Shown piece after piece: positions 15,699-24,178 of a stretch of 64,000 nucleotides of DNA. The DNA is taken from positions 1 to 64,000 of the forward strand of contig JOHN01000003.1 in NCBI GenBank assembly GCA_000719695.1. The letters are read 5' to 3'. The stretch's first letter is position 1, and each line of letters begins with the position of its first letter. A program made the translations under genes and the position numbers. Under the pieces are notes generated by a model. That model was not told the origin of the DNA and ran no database searches. It saw only the letters and a list, made by a program, of their open reading frames with translations. This DNA comes from Streptomyces sp. NRRL F-6131 (GTDB lineage: Bacteria; Actinomycetota; Actinomycetes; Streptomycetales; Streptomycetaceae).

Positions 15699-18329
15699 TC
15701 AATCATCCAGTCGGCGCCGCATGATCCGCCAGACCACTTCCAGCACGAGTCCGGCGGTCACCGCGATGCCCACGCCGATCCACGGGTCCCGGGTGCCGGA
15801 CAGCGAGAGCTGGAAGAAGTCGGAGAGCCACGGCACGGTCAGCACCAGCGCGAACGCCCCGCACATCGTCCCGATCAGCAGCAGCCGCCACCAGTTGTAC
15901 GGACGGGCCACGATCGCCAGCACCCAGATGGCGACCAGGAAGAGCGTCAGGGTGGCCACGCTGGTGTCCGACTCCAGGTCGGTCGCGTGGTCGGCGCGGG
16001 CCAAGGCGTACGCGGTGAAGGTGGCCGTGCCGGCGATGATCCCGCCCGGGATCGCCAGCCGCAGCACCCGGCGGACGAAGCCGGTCCTGGCCCGCTCGTT
16101 GTTGGGCGCCAGGGCCAGGAAGAAGGCCGGCACCCCGATCGTCAGGGTGGAGAGCACGGTGGAGTGCCGGGGCAGGAACGGGTACGGCGAGTGGGTGAAG
16201 ATCACCAGCAGCGCCAGCAGCACCGAGTAGACCGTCTTGACCAGGAAGAGCCCGGCGACCCGTTCGATGTTGCCGATCACCCGGCGGCCCTCGGCGACCA
16301 CCGAGGGCAGCACGGCGAAGGAGTTGTTCAGCAGCACGATCTGGGCGACCGCCTTGGTCGCGTCGCTGCCGCTGCCCATCGCCACGCCGATGTCCGCGTC
16401 CTTGAGCGCCAGGACGTCGTTGACGCCGTCGCCGGTCATCGCCACGGTGTGCCCGCGCGACTGCAGGGCGCCGACCAGCTCGCGCTTCTGCTGCGGGGTG
16501 ACCCGGCCGAAGACGGCGGTGCGTTCGGCGGTGTCGGCGAGGGCCTGCGGCTCGGTGGGCAGGGTGCGGGCGTCCACCGGGTGGTCGGCGCCGGGCAGCC
16601 CGAGGTGGGCGGCCACCGCGCCGACCGAGACGGCCGCGTCGCCGGAGATCACCTTCGCCGCGACCTGCTGGCCCTCGAAGTAGCGCAGGGTGTCGGCGGC
16701 GTCGTCGCGCAGCCGCTGCTGGAGCACCACCAGGGCCAGCGGCCGCAGGTCGGCGGCCGGGTCCGGGGAGTCCAGCGGGACGGGCGTGCGGCCGAGCAGC
16801 AGCACCCGCAGGCCCTGGGCGCCCAGCTCGTCGACCTCGGCGAGCGCCGGATGGCCGGTCGGCAGCAGGACGTCGGGCGCGCCGAGCAGCCAGCTGGCCT
16901 CGCCACCGCGCGGCTCCAGCAGCTGCACTCCGCTCCACTTGCGGGCGGAGGAGAACGGCATCGCCTCGATCACCCGCCAGCCGCCCCGGGCCCCGGGCGC
17001 GCCCCGGCCGTCCCGGCGGTCGCCCTCGGGGCCGTCGCCGTCGGGGCGGTCGTCCGGGCCGCCGGGGCCGCGGCCGCCGGTGCCGTGGCCGCCGGTGCCG
17101 TGGGCGGAAGCGTCGGGGGCCGGGGTGTCGCGGCCGTCGCCGTAGGCGTCGATGACGGCCTGCATGGACGGGTTGGGGCGGGCGTCCGCGCCGGCCATCA
17201 CGGCCAGTGCCTGCTTGACCGTCTCCTTGAGGGTGCCCCGGTCGTCCAGCGCGCCGCGTTCGTCGGTGGCCCCGCCGTCCTCGTCGCCGCCGATGACCCG
17301 CAGGTCGACCACGTCCATGCCGCCCTCGGTGAGGGTGCCGGTCTTGTCCAGGCAGACGGTGTCCACCCGGGCCAGGCCCTCGATCGCGGGCAGCTCCTGC
17401 ACCAGGCACTGCTTGCGGCCCAGCCGGACCACCCCGATCGCGAAGGCCACCGAGGTCAGCAGCACCAGCCCCTCGGGCACCATCGGCACGATCCCGGCGA
17501 TCATCCGGCGGACCGCCTCGCGCCAGTCCCGGCCCTCCACCGCCAGCTGGCTGATGATCAGGCCGATCGCGGTCGGGACCAGCAGCCAGGTGATGAACCG
17601 CAGGATGCTGTCGATGCCGCTGCGCAGCTCCGACTTCACCAGCGTGAACCGGCTGGCCTCCTCGGCCAGCTGCGCCGCGTACGCCTCGCGGCCCACCTTG
17701 GTGGCGGTGAAGGTGCCCGCGCCGGCCACCACGAAGCTGCCGGACATCACCGGGTCGCCGGGCTGCTTGAGCACCGGGTCCGGCTCGCCGGTGAGCAGCG
17801 ACTCGTCGATCTCCAGACCGTCCGCCTCGGTGACCTCGCCGTCGACGATCACCTTGTCGCCGATGCCGAGCAGCACGGTGTCGTCCAGGACGATCTCGCC
17901 GACGGCGATCTGCTGGACCGTGCCGTCCCGGCGGACCTGGGGCTTGGCCTCGCCGATCAGCGCGAGGCTGTCCAGGGTCTTCTTGGCGCGCAGCTCCTGG
18001 ATGATGCCGATCGCCGTGTTGGCGACGATGACCAGGCCGAAGAGGCCGTCCTGGAGCGGACCGACGATCAGGATGATCGCGAACATCACGCCGATGATCG
18101 CGTTGAAGCGGGTGAAGACGTTGGCCCGGACGATCTCGCGGGTCGAGCGGCTGGAGCGGACCGGGACGTCGTTGACGTCGCCGCGGGCGATCCGTTCGGA
18201 CACCTCGCCGGCGGTCAGCCCGCCGCGCCGGCCGGGCAGCAGCCCGAGCGGGTGGGCGCCGTCGGGCTTCTCCCCGGCGGCCTGGGCCGCGGTCGGCCGG
18301 TCCTCGGCGGGCTGCGCAGGCTGCGTCAT
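15699..18329 (-). CDS. Cation-translocating P-type ATPase (CtpE-like)
   Basis: The 876-residue membrane protein has all the P-type ATPase signatures: LTGEPDP in the actuator domain (the usual TGES is TGEP), PMVPEGLVLLTSVAFA in helix 4, the phosphorylation site CLDKTGTLT with Asp328, and TGDGVNDVLALKDADIG in the hinge. The PEGL form of the helix-4 motif recalls mycobacterial CtpE, a Ca-transporting type, rather than heavy-metal pumps; the ion here is inference. There are no N-terminal metal-binding repeats. The nucleotide domain carries a low-complexity Gly/Asp/Pro insertion of about 50 residues (HGTGGHGTGGRGPGGPDDRP). Confidence 0.9.
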   Translation of the reverse strand: MTQPAQPAEDRPTAAQAAGEKPDGAHPLGLLPGRRGGLTAGEVSERIARGDVNDVPVRSSRSTREIVRANVFTRFNAIIGVMFAIILIVGPLQDGLFGLVIVANTAIGIIQELRAKKTLDSLALIGEAKPQVRRDGTVQQIAVGEIVLDDTVLLGIGDKVIVDGEVTEADGLEIDESLLTGEPDPVLKQPGDPVMSGSFVVAGAGTFTATKVGREAYAAQLAEEASRFTLVKSELRSGIDSILRFITWLLVPTAIGLIISQLAVEGRDWREAVRRMIAGIVPMVPEGLVLLTSVAFAIGVVRLGRKQCLVQELPAIEGLARVDTVCLDKTGTLTEGGMDVVDLRVIGGDEDGGATDERGALDDRGTLKETVKQALAVMAGADARPNPSMQAVIDAYGDGRDTPAPDASAHGTGGHGTGGRGPGGPDDRPDGDGPEGDRRDGRGAPGARGGWRVIEAMPFSSARKWSGVQLLEPRGGEASWLLGAPDVLLPTGHPALAEVDELGAQGLRVLLLGRTPVPLDSPDPAADLRPLALVVLQQRLRDDAADTLRYFEGQQVAAKVISGDAAVSVGAVAAHLGLPGADHPVDARTLPTEPQALADTAERTAVFGRVTPQQKRELVGALQSRGHTVAMTGDGVNDVLALKDADIGVAMGSGSDATKAVAQIVLLNNSFAVLPSVVAEGRRVIGNIERVAGLFLVKTVYSVLLALLVIFTHSPYPFLPRHSTVLSTLTIGVPAFFLALAPNNERARTGFVRRVLRLAIPGGIIAGTATFTAYALARADHATDLESDTSVATLTLFLVAIWVLAIVARPYNWWRLLLIGTMCGAFALVLTVPWLSDFFQLSLSGTRDPWIGVGIAVTAGLVLEVVWRIMRRRLDD

Positions 18330-18381
18330 GGCACCGACTCTACGGGTGCCTTATGTCCGATGCGTGCTACTAAAGGACTAT

Positions 18382-18702
18382 TCAGTCCGACTGGGTGGCC
18401 GGGTCCGTGCCGTTCCCGTCCGGGGCCGTGCGCGGGGCCCGCGCGGCCGTCGGCGCCCCGGTCTCCCGGCTGCGCGCGATGGCGTCCCGGCGGGCCCGGC
18501 AGTACCAGAGGCCGATCAGTCCGAGGCCGCCGCCGGCCAGGCAGATCCACGGCCAGTTGCCGTGGCCGTGGTCGGAGAGGGTGCCCCAGAAGGGGAGCAG
18601 GACGACGAACGCCACGAACCAGAGCACCGTGCCACCGCCGACGATCGCGACGTCGTTGGCCTCCAGTGGCGGCGGTGAGGGGTTCAGGGGCGTCTTCGGC
18701 AT
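18382..18702 (-). CDS. DUF2530-like small membrane protein
   Basis: The 106-residue protein starts MPKTPLNPSPPPLEAND and has two hydrophobic segments (IVGGGTVLWFVAFVVLLPF and WPWICLAGGGLGLIGLWYC), followed by a basic and Pro-rich cytoplasmic tail. This fits the actinobacterial DUF2530 family as I remember it. It is 52 bp upstream of the P-type ATPase gene on the same strand and divergent from the purine permease. Role unknown. Confidence 0.75.
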   Translation of the reverse strand: MPKTPLNPSPPPLEANDVAIVGGGTVLWFVAFVVLLPFWGTLSDHGHGNWPWICLAGGGLGLIGLWYCRARRDAIARSRETGAPTAARAPRTAPDGNGTDPATQSD

Positions 18703-18948
18703 GGGCCCTAGGGTACGGGTGCGGTGGCCGTTCGATCGATTTCCTGTGCGGACTGTCCGCGTCTGTCCCGGCCCGGTGGGGTCTACGCGCGAAGATAGCG
18801 GACCGGCGAGCGAGGTACTCATACTTGTCTCTCCGGTCGGCCGCGGCATGCTCAGGACATCGTGCTTCGTGCCCGTCCGACCGGATCGCCCGGCCACCGT
18901 CGCTCCGGGCGGCTCCCCCCTCTCCTCAGCCCCCACAGAGGACGCAGC

Positions 18949-20415
18949 ATGCCCGTGGCCCAGCCGACCACCGAGTCGCCCGAGCCCGCTCAGCCCGCCG
19001 GTGCGCCGAACCCCCCGACCGGCGCCCTGGACCGCTACTTCCGGATCACCGAGCGCGGCTCCACCCTGCCGCGCGAGATCCGCGGCGGTGTCGCCACCTT
19101 CTTCACCATGGCGTACATCCTGGTGCTGAACCCGATCATCCTGGCCAGCGCCACGGACATGACCGGGGCCCACCTGGACAGCGCCCAGCTGGTCACCGCC
19201 ACCGCGCTCACCGCCGGTCTGACCACCCTGCTCATGGGCGTGATCGGCAACGTCCCGATCGGCCTGGCCGCCGGACTCGGCGTCAACACCATCGTCGCCC
19301 TCCAGCTGGCACCCAAGATGACCTGGCCGGACGCCATGGGCATGGTGGTGCTGGCCGGATTCGCGATCATGCTGCTGGTCGCCACCGGCCTGCGCGAGCG
19401 GGTCATGAACGCCGTCCCGCTCGGCCTGCGCAAGGCCATCGCGATCGGCATCGGCCTGTTCATCAGCCTGGTCGGCCTGGTGGACTCCGGTTTCGTCACC
19501 CGGATCCCCGACGCCGCCCACACCACCGTGCCGCTCCAGCTCGGCACCGGCGGCCACCTGCTCGGCTGGCCGGTCCTGGTCTTCGTGCTCGGCCTGCTGC
19601 TGACCCTGGTCCTGATCGTCCGCAAGGTGCCCGGCGCGATCCTGGTCTCCATCGTGGTGATGACCGGGGCGGCCCTGGTCATCGACAAGCTCGCCGACAT
19701 CCCCGCCCTCAGCTGGGGCCTGACCGTCCCGGCCTGGCCCGGCAACCCGGTCGCCGCCCCCGACTTCGGCCTGGTCGGCGAGGTCAGCCTGTTCGGCGGC
19801 TTCGAGAAGGTCGGCGTCCTCACCGGTGTCCTCTTCGTCTTCACCGTGCTGATGTCGTGCTTCTTCGACGCGATGGGCACCATCCTCGGCGTCGCCGACG
19901 AGGCCCACCTGCTCGACGAGAAGGGCGACCTGCCGGGCATCAACAAGGTGCTGATGATCGACGGCATCGCCACCGCGGCGGGCGGCGCCACCTCCTCCTC
20001 CGCCAACACCTGCTTCGTCGAGTCCACCGCCGGCGTCGGCGAGGGCGCCCGCACCGGTTTCGCCTCGATCGTCACCGGCGCCCTCTTCGTGGTGGCCCTC
20101 TTCCTCACCCCGCTGGCCACCATGGTCCCCGCCCAGGCCGCCACCCCGGCCCTGGTCGCGGTCGGCTTCCTGATCCTGGCGAACTCGGTCCGGGACATCG
20201 ACTGGGCCGACCACACCATCGCGATCCCGGCCTTCCTGACCATGATCATGATGCCGTTCACCTACAGCATCACCAACGGCATCGGCTTCGGCTTCCTGGC
20301 CTTCTGCGTCCTGCGCCTCGCCGCCGGCCGCGGTCGCGAGGTCCCGGTCGCGATGTACGCGGTCGCCGCGGTCTTCGGGTTCTACTACCTGATGCCGGCC
20401 CTCGGGCTGCTCTGA
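18949..20415 (+). CDS. NCS2-family purine/xanthine permease
   Basis: The 488-residue permease is of the AzgA-like branch of the NCS2 family. Hallmarks are LPREIRGGVATFFTMAYILVLNPIIL near the N terminus, GLAAGLGVNTIVA, DAMGTILGVADEA, and ATSSSANTCFVESTAGVGEGARTGFASIVTG (signature region) in the second half, with about 12 hydrophobic segments. It probably imports adenine, guanine or hypoxanthine with protons. The ATG at 18949 follows AGAGGAC. A strong Rho-independent-type terminator follows the gene. Confidence 0.9.
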   Translation: MPVAQPTTESPEPAQPAGAPNPPTGALDRYFRITERGSTLPREIRGGVATFFTMAYILVLNPIILASATDMTGAHLDSAQLVTATALTAGLTTLLMGVIGNVPIGLAAGLGVNTIVALQLAPKMTWPDAMGMVVLAGFAIMLLVATGLRERVMNAVPLGLRKAIAIGIGLFISLVGLVDSGFVTRIPDAAHTTVPLQLGTGGHLLGWPVLVFVLGLLLTLVLIVRKVPGAILVSIVVMTGAALVIDKLADIPALSWGLTVPAWPGNPVAAPDFGLVGEVSLFGGFEKVGVLTGVLFVFTVLMSCFFDAMGTILGVADEAHLLDEKGDLPGINKVLMIDGIATAAGGATSSSANTCFVESTAGVGEGARTGFASIVTGALFVVALFLTPLATMVPAQAATPALVAVGFLILANSVRDIDWADHTIAIPAFLTMIMMPFTYSITNGIGFGFLAFCVLRLAAGRGREVPVAMYAVAAVFGFYYLMPALGLL

Positions 20416-20434
20416 CGCCGTCCGGCACCCTGTG

Positions 20435-20471
20435 CGGCCCCGCGCTCCCTCCGGAGCGCGGGGCCGTTTTT
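20435..20471 (+). terminator. Intrinsic terminator of the purine permease gene
   Basis: A 14-bp perfect stem (CGGCCCCGCGCTCC) with a CTCC loop is followed by five Ts. It is one of the few in the window with a true T tract. Confidence 0.9.
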
Positions 20472-20501
20472 GATATCGGGAACGCGCCTAAGCTGATATC
20501 G
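20471..20501. promoter_or_regulatory. Candidate VapBC operator (direct repeat)
   Basis: TGATATCG occurs at 20471-20478 and 20494-20501, each containing the palindrome GATATC, 23 bp apart (about two helical turns), 33 bp upstream of vapB. Autoregulation of type II toxin-antitoxin pairs makes this a natural binding site. Confidence 0.5.
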
Positions 20502-20533
20502 TTTTCTTGTTGTCACCCGAGGGAGGACCAGCC

Positions 20534-20734
20534 GTGGCGCGAACCGTGATCGACCTCGATGATGAGCTTCTGGCCGAGGCCCAGCAGTTGTTCGGCACGA
20601 CCACCAAGGTCGCCACTGTCAATGCGGCGTTGCTGGAGGCCGTGAAGCTGGCCAGGCGGATAGAGCTTGCCGACGCCATCGCGAGCGGGGAGTTCGACCT
20701 CCTTGACGAGTCGGGCAAGTCGGCGGCGGCGTGA
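20534..20734 (+). CDS. vapB: VapB-type antitoxin
   Basis: The 66-residue protein has an N-terminal ribbon-helix-helix-like start (VARTVIDLDDELLAEAQQLFG, then TKVATVNAALLEAV) typical of the DUF2191/VapB group and a C-terminal acidic segment (SGEFDLLDESGK) that should bind and block the toxin. The GTG at 20534 was chosen because GGGAGGA lies 7 nt upstream. Its stop overlaps the start of vapC by 4 bp. It should bind DNA and repress its own promoter. Confidence 0.85.
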   Translation: MARTVIDLDDELLAEAQQLFGTTTKVATVNAALLEAVKLARRIELADAIASGEFDLLDESGKSAAA

Positions 20735-21150
20735 GCCGGGAGCGCTTCCTGATCGACAAGTCGGCCCTGGCGCGCTGGGGGAAGCCAGCGGTGCGGCCTG
20801 TCCTCGACGACCTCTCGCAGCGTGCGCTCCTGGCGGTGAGCGCGGCGGTCGAGATGGAGGTGCTGCACAGCGCCCGAAGCGCGGCGGAAGCGGACCGACT
20901 GAGCCATCTGCTCAGGGGGTTCGACTACCTCCCGTGCACGGACGAGGTCTGGGACCGGGCCAAGGATGTTCAGCACCACGCCTTGTTCCGGGGCAATCAC
21001 CGTGCGCTGTCCATGGCTGATCTGCTGATCGCCGCCACAGCCGAGCGGCACGAGGTGACGGTCCTGCACTATGACGGCGACTACGACATGATCGCGGCCA
21101 TCACCGGGCAGTCCACTCGTTGGGTCGTGCCCGCGGGGACGGCCGACTGA
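20731..21150 (+). CDS. vapC: VapC-type PIN-domain toxin
   Basis: The 139-residue protein is of the PIN ribonuclease family. The acidic residues that coordinate Mg are in the expected places: Asp9 (FLIDKSALA), Glu41/Glu43 (VEMEVLHSA), Asp97 (MADLLIAATA) and Asp115/Asp118 (YDGDYD). It should cleave RNA, typically tRNA or rRNA, when the antitoxin is degraded. The GTG start overlaps vapB (GTGA). It converges with a VOC gene, separated by a hairpin. Confidence 0.9.
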   Translation: MSRERFLIDKSALARWGKPAVRPVLDDLSQRALLAVSAAVEMEVLHSARSAAEADRLSHLLRGFDYLPCTDEVWDRAKDVQHHALFRGNHRALSMADLLIAATAERHEVTVLHYDGDYDMIAAITGQSTRWVVPAGTAD

Positions 21151-21162
21151 CTTCCTGCCCGA

Positions 21163-21190
21163 GCGGTTGGTGGCGGGCGCCACCAACCGC
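21163..21190. terminator. Hairpin between vapC and the VOC gene
   Basis: A 12-bp perfect stem (GCGGTTGGTGGC) with a GGGC loop lies 12 nt after the vapC stop and may end transcription from both sides. Confidence 0.65.
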
Positions 21191-21256
21191 CTCGGCTTCG
21201 GCTTCGTCACCGAACGGCCCCATGTTCCCCGCAGAAGGGAGAAGGGGGCCGAAGCG

Positions 21257-21706
21257 TCAGTGGACGCAGAACTCGTTGCCCTCCGGGTCCTGCATCACGG
21301 TCCAGGAGCCGCCCGGTTCGGCGACCTCGCGCAGGCTCGTGGCGCCGAGGGCCTCCAGGCGGGCGACGGTGGCCGCCCGGGCGTCCGCGCCGGGGTGGAG
21401 GTCCAGGTGGAGGCGGTTCTTGCCCTGCTTGGGCTCGGGGACGCGCTGGAAGAGGATGCGGCGGCCGAGCCCGGTGCCGGAGGCCGGGTCGTGCGGGTCC
21501 TCGGGGTGGCGGACGGCCGCGAGGGTCAGCCAGCCGTGCCGGCCGTCGACCTCGGTGATCAGGTCCGGGGTGATCGCGCCGACCTTGAGCAGACCCTCGA
21601 TCAGGACGTGGTGGTCCTCGACCGTGTAGTCGAGCGCGGCGCCCCAGAAGGCGGCCTGACGATGCGGATCGGCGGCGTCGATGACGAGCTTCCAGTGCAT
21701 GGGCAT
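21257..21706 (-). CDS. VOC-family (glyoxalase-like) protein
   Basis: The 149-residue protein is of the vicinal oxygen chelate fold, glyoxalase-like subgroup. Two repeats are visible: MHWKLVIDAADPHRQAAFWGAAL at the N terminus and NRLHLDLHPG...LGATSLREVAEPGGSWTVMQDPEGNEFCVH at the C terminus. The candidate metal or substrate ligands are His in each half and Glu in DPEGNEF. The substrate is unknown. Another VOC protein is encoded at 22817-23224. The ATG at 21706 (MPMHW) is the outermost of two close starts. Confidence 0.85.
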   Translation of the reverse strand: MPMHWKLVIDAADPHRQAAFWGAALDYTVEDHHVLIEGLLKVGAITPDLITEVDGRHGWLTLAAVRHPEDPHDPASGTGLGRRILFQRVPEPKQGKNRLHLDLHPGADARAATVARLEALGATSLREVAEPGGSWTVMQDPEGNEFCVH

Positions 21707-21824
21707 GTAACCGGTTATAGGGGTTGCGGCCGCCCGGGGGCAAGATCCCCCGTCAAAGATGTCCCGGTGTAGGGGAGTTGACCGGGGGCATACTCCCGGC
21801 GAGACGGGGGAGGGGAGCGGTTCG

Positions 21825-22748
21825 ATGGTGCGACAGGATCCGCCGACGGGGATCGAGGAGCAACTGCTGCCGGAGCTGTTCCGGACGGCCGACCGGGCGT
21901 CCCTGGCCGGTCAGCAGGAGACGCTGCGCTGGTACCGGGGCCTGATCTCGATGCTGGTGGTCGCGGCCGTGGTGGGCTCGCTGCCCGGGCCGGACGAGAA
22001 GGGGACCGCCGACATCACCCCGCTGTTCTCGGTGGTGGCGTTCCTGGTGGCCGGCTACTTCTGGTCGCGGCTGCGCCGCAGCAACCCGCAGGCGCGGTGG
22101 TACGAGGGGCGGGCGGCGGCCGAGTCGGTGAAGACGCTGGCCTGGAAGTACGCGATGCGGGCCCGGCCGTTCGGGGGTGACGCGGAGTCGGCGGACGTCG
22201 ACCGCGGCTACCTGCTCCAGGTGGAGGACGTGCTGCGGGCGTTCGAGGACCCGGCGATCGTGCCGCCGGGGGCGGTCGCCGAGATCACCCCGGAGATGCG
22301 CCGGGTGCGGGCGGAGTCGCTGACCTCGCGGCGCACGCTCTACCTGCGCACCCGGGTGGAGGGACAGCGGACGTGGTACCGCTCGCGGGCCGAGTCCTGC
22401 GAGTCGCAGGCGGTCACCTGGGGCCTGGCGGTCGCGACGCTGATCATCATCGGTGCGGCGGCGGCGATCGCGCAGGCGACCGGGGCGCTGCAGGTGCACG
22501 TCTTCGGGGCCACCTCGGCGGCGGCCGCGGCGGTGATCGCCTGGACCCAGCTGAAGCAGCTCCGCCCGCTGGCGGCCGCGTACCAGCTGGCGGCGCGGGA
22601 GCTGGAGAACGTCGGCAACCAGCTGTCCGACCTGGACCTGCGGGCGCCGGAGGCCGAGCAGCGCTGGGCCCGGCTGGCCGCCGAGGCGGAGGACGCGGTC
22701 TCGCGCGAGCACACCACCTGGCGGGCCCGGCGGGCCTTCCCGCGCTGA
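21825..22748 (+). CDS. DUF4231/SLATT-like two-helix membrane protein
   Basis: The 307-residue protein starts MVRQDPPTGIEEQLLPELF. Two hydrophobic pairs are visible: WYRGLISMLVVAAVVGSL with LFSVVAFLVAGYFWSRL, and AVTWGLAVATLIIIGAAAA with FGATSAAAAAVIAW. Between them is the conserved NPQARWYEGRAAAESVKTLAWKYAMRA. It ends with AEDAVSREHTTWRARR. This matches the DUF4231/SLATT group, members of which occur as membrane effectors with SMODS or SLOG domains in conflict systems (Burroughs et al.). No such partner is next door, so the role is uncertain. A clear paralogue lies at 55018-55965. Confidence 0.8.
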   Translation: MVRQDPPTGIEEQLLPELFRTADRASLAGQQETLRWYRGLISMLVVAAVVGSLPGPDEKGTADITPLFSVVAFLVAGYFWSRLRRSNPQARWYEGRAAAESVKTLAWKYAMRARPFGGDAESADVDRGYLLQVEDVLRAFEDPAIVPPGAVAEITPEMRRVRAESLTSRRTLYLRTRVEGQRTWYRSRAESCESQAVTWGLAVATLIIIGAAAAIAQATGALQVHVFGATSAAAAAVIAWTQLKQLRPLAAAYQLAARELENVGNQLSDLDLRAPEAEQRWARLAAEAEDAVSREHTTWRARRAFPR

Positions 22749-22816
22749 GCGGCGGCCGGGGGGCGACCGGGCGGCGACCGGGCGGCGGCGTCCGGGGCCG
22801 GGCCGCCCCCCCGGGC

Positions 22817-23224
22817 TCAGGCGTCCAGGGGTGCTAGACCGAACGGGTGGCCGGCCGGGTCGATCAGCACCTTGAGGGTGCGCCCGTGCTGGTAGGTGGG
22901 CTCGGTGGCGCCCAGTGCCAGGGCGCGCGCGGTGGAGGCGTCCAGGTCGTCGACGTAGAAGTCCAGGTGGAAGTGCTTGCCGCCGTCCGGTTCGGCCCAC
23001 GGCTCGGGCCGGTAGCCGTTCACCCGTCCGAAGCCGAGCGGGCTGCCGCCCTCCGGGTTGTCCAGGATGGCGAACTGCTCGTCCACGTGTCGGGTCTCCC
23101 ACCCGAGCAGCTCGCCGTAGAAGGCGGCCAGCGCGACCGGGTCGGCGCAGTCGATGGTGACCATGGCGAGGCGGGCGAAGCCGGTGTCGTTCTGCTCGGC
23201 CTGCTCGGCGGCGACGTCGGTCAT
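22817..23224 (-). CDS. VOC-family (glyoxalase-like) protein
   Basis: The 135-residue protein is of the VOC fold with two half-domains (FARLAMVTIDCADPVALAAFYGELLGWE and KHFHLDFYVDDLDASTARALALGATEP), ending VLIDPAGHPFGLAPLDA. It belongs to the PhnB/glyoxalase-like group; the chemistry is unknown. It is convergent with the SLATT-like gene and divergent from the WXG-like toxin gene across a 237-bp gap with a perfect 22-bp palindrome. Confidence 0.85.
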   Translation of the reverse strand: MTDVAAEQAEQNDTGFARLAMVTIDCADPVALAAFYGELLGWETRHVDEQFAILDNPEGGSPLGFGRVNGYRPEPWAEPDGGKHFHLDFYVDDLDASTARALALGATEPTYQHGRTLKVLIDPAGHPFGLAPLDA

Positions 23225-23343
23225 TTCTGGTCGGCCCTTCTGCTGAGGCGTGGTGCGGCGCCCGGAGGCCCGCCTGGATCGGGCCCCACGACCAGCATGG
23301 CACCGGGAGTCATCGAGGGCACGGCCAGAGTTGCGGGGGGAAT

Positions 23344-23365
23344 CGATCCGGAACGTTCCGGATCG
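23344..23365. promoter_or_regulatory. Perfect 22-bp palindrome in the divergent gap
   Basis: The left half is CGATCCGGAAC and the right half is its exact complement. It lies 97 bp upstream of the WXG-like toxin gene and 120 bp upstream of the VOC gene. It is a candidate operator for an unidentified dimeric regulator. An AT-rich stretch (TTGTATAGACTTTTGATCC) lies between it and the toxin gene and may be part of the promoter. Confidence 0.55.
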
Positions 23366-23461
23366 CTACAGAATCGGCACTTCCCGGGCATCGGCAGCCA
23401 ATGATCAGTTGTATAGACTTTTGATCCAATCGAGGGATTGTTGGTTACGGGGGGTTTCTCG

Positions 23462-24178
23462 ATGGCGATCGAACTGCCCGACGAAGTCGCGACGCTGCTG
23501 AACTTCATCGGTATCCGCTGGCCCGCGGTCAACGAGGACAAGGTCCGCGAATTCGGCGAGCACATCAAGGAGTTCGCCAAGGGGCTCGAAGAGGTGCACG
23601 CGGACTCGACCGCGACGATCCATCAACTCGGTGGAGCGTACGAGGGCGCGACCTACGAGGCGCTGGTCGCCAAGTGGGCCCTGATGTCCGACAAGCACTT
23701 CAACGAGGTCGTCCAGGCCGCGCACGTGGTCGCGCAGGCGATGGACATCGCCGCCGACGCGATCGTCGCGATGAAGCTCGAGGCGCTCGGCGAACTCATC
23801 GTCCTGGCCGCCACCTTCGTCGCCGCCCAGGCCGCCGCGGTGGCGACCGCCGGACTGGCGGAGGTCGGCGCCATCGCCGCCCAGCAGGCCGCGCGCAAGC
23901 TGATGTCCTACCTCGCGCACCAGTTGGAGGAGTACATCGTCGCCCAGGTGGTGGAGGCCGCGCTCAACCCGCTGATCGAGGTGGTCGCGGAGGCGGTCTC
24001 GGGGCTGGTCTTCGAGGCGGCCGAGGCCGCGGTCAACGGCGGTTCGGTCGGCGCCGCGTTCAAGATCAATCCCGCCGCGGTGGAGGCGCACGCCCGCGCC
24101 CTCCACGAGCAGGCCGAGAAGGTCGCCCAGCACGCCCAGGTCTTCGGCGCCCGGGTGTCGGCGGTGAGCTTCGAGTGA
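23462..24178 (+). CDS. WXG100/ESX-like secreted protein, N-terminal part of a split toxin
   Basis: The 238-residue, almost entirely helical, Ala-rich protein starts MAIELPDEVATLLNFIGIRWPAVNEDKVREFGEHIKEFAKGLEEVHAD. The first half resembles the WXG100-like or LXG-like start of polymorphic toxins secreted by the type VII (ESX) system; the second half has long hydrophobic helices (LIVLAATFVAAQAAAVATAGLAE). In other actinobacteria such a segment is fused to the toxin domain; here the deaminase is a separate gene whose GTG start overlaps this stop (GTGA). It may guide the toxin to the export machine, which is inference. No ESX genes are in the window. Confidence 0.7.
   Translation: MAIELPDEVATLLNFIGIRWPAVNEDKVREFGEHIKEFAKGLEEVHADSTATIHQLGGAYEGATYEALVAKWALMSDKHFNEVVQAAHVVAQAMDIAADAIVAMKLEALGELIVLAATFVAAQAAAVATAGLAEVGAIAAQQAARKLMSYLAHQLEEYIVAQVVEAALNPLIEVVAEAVSGLVFEAAEAAVNGGSVGAAFKINPAAVEAHARALHEQAEKVAQHAQVFGARVSAVSFE

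Noticed and set aside
15987..20549. 1520-codon frame on the plus strand
   Set aside because: It spans the P-type ATPase, the DUF2530-like gene and the permease in the wrong frame; no domains.
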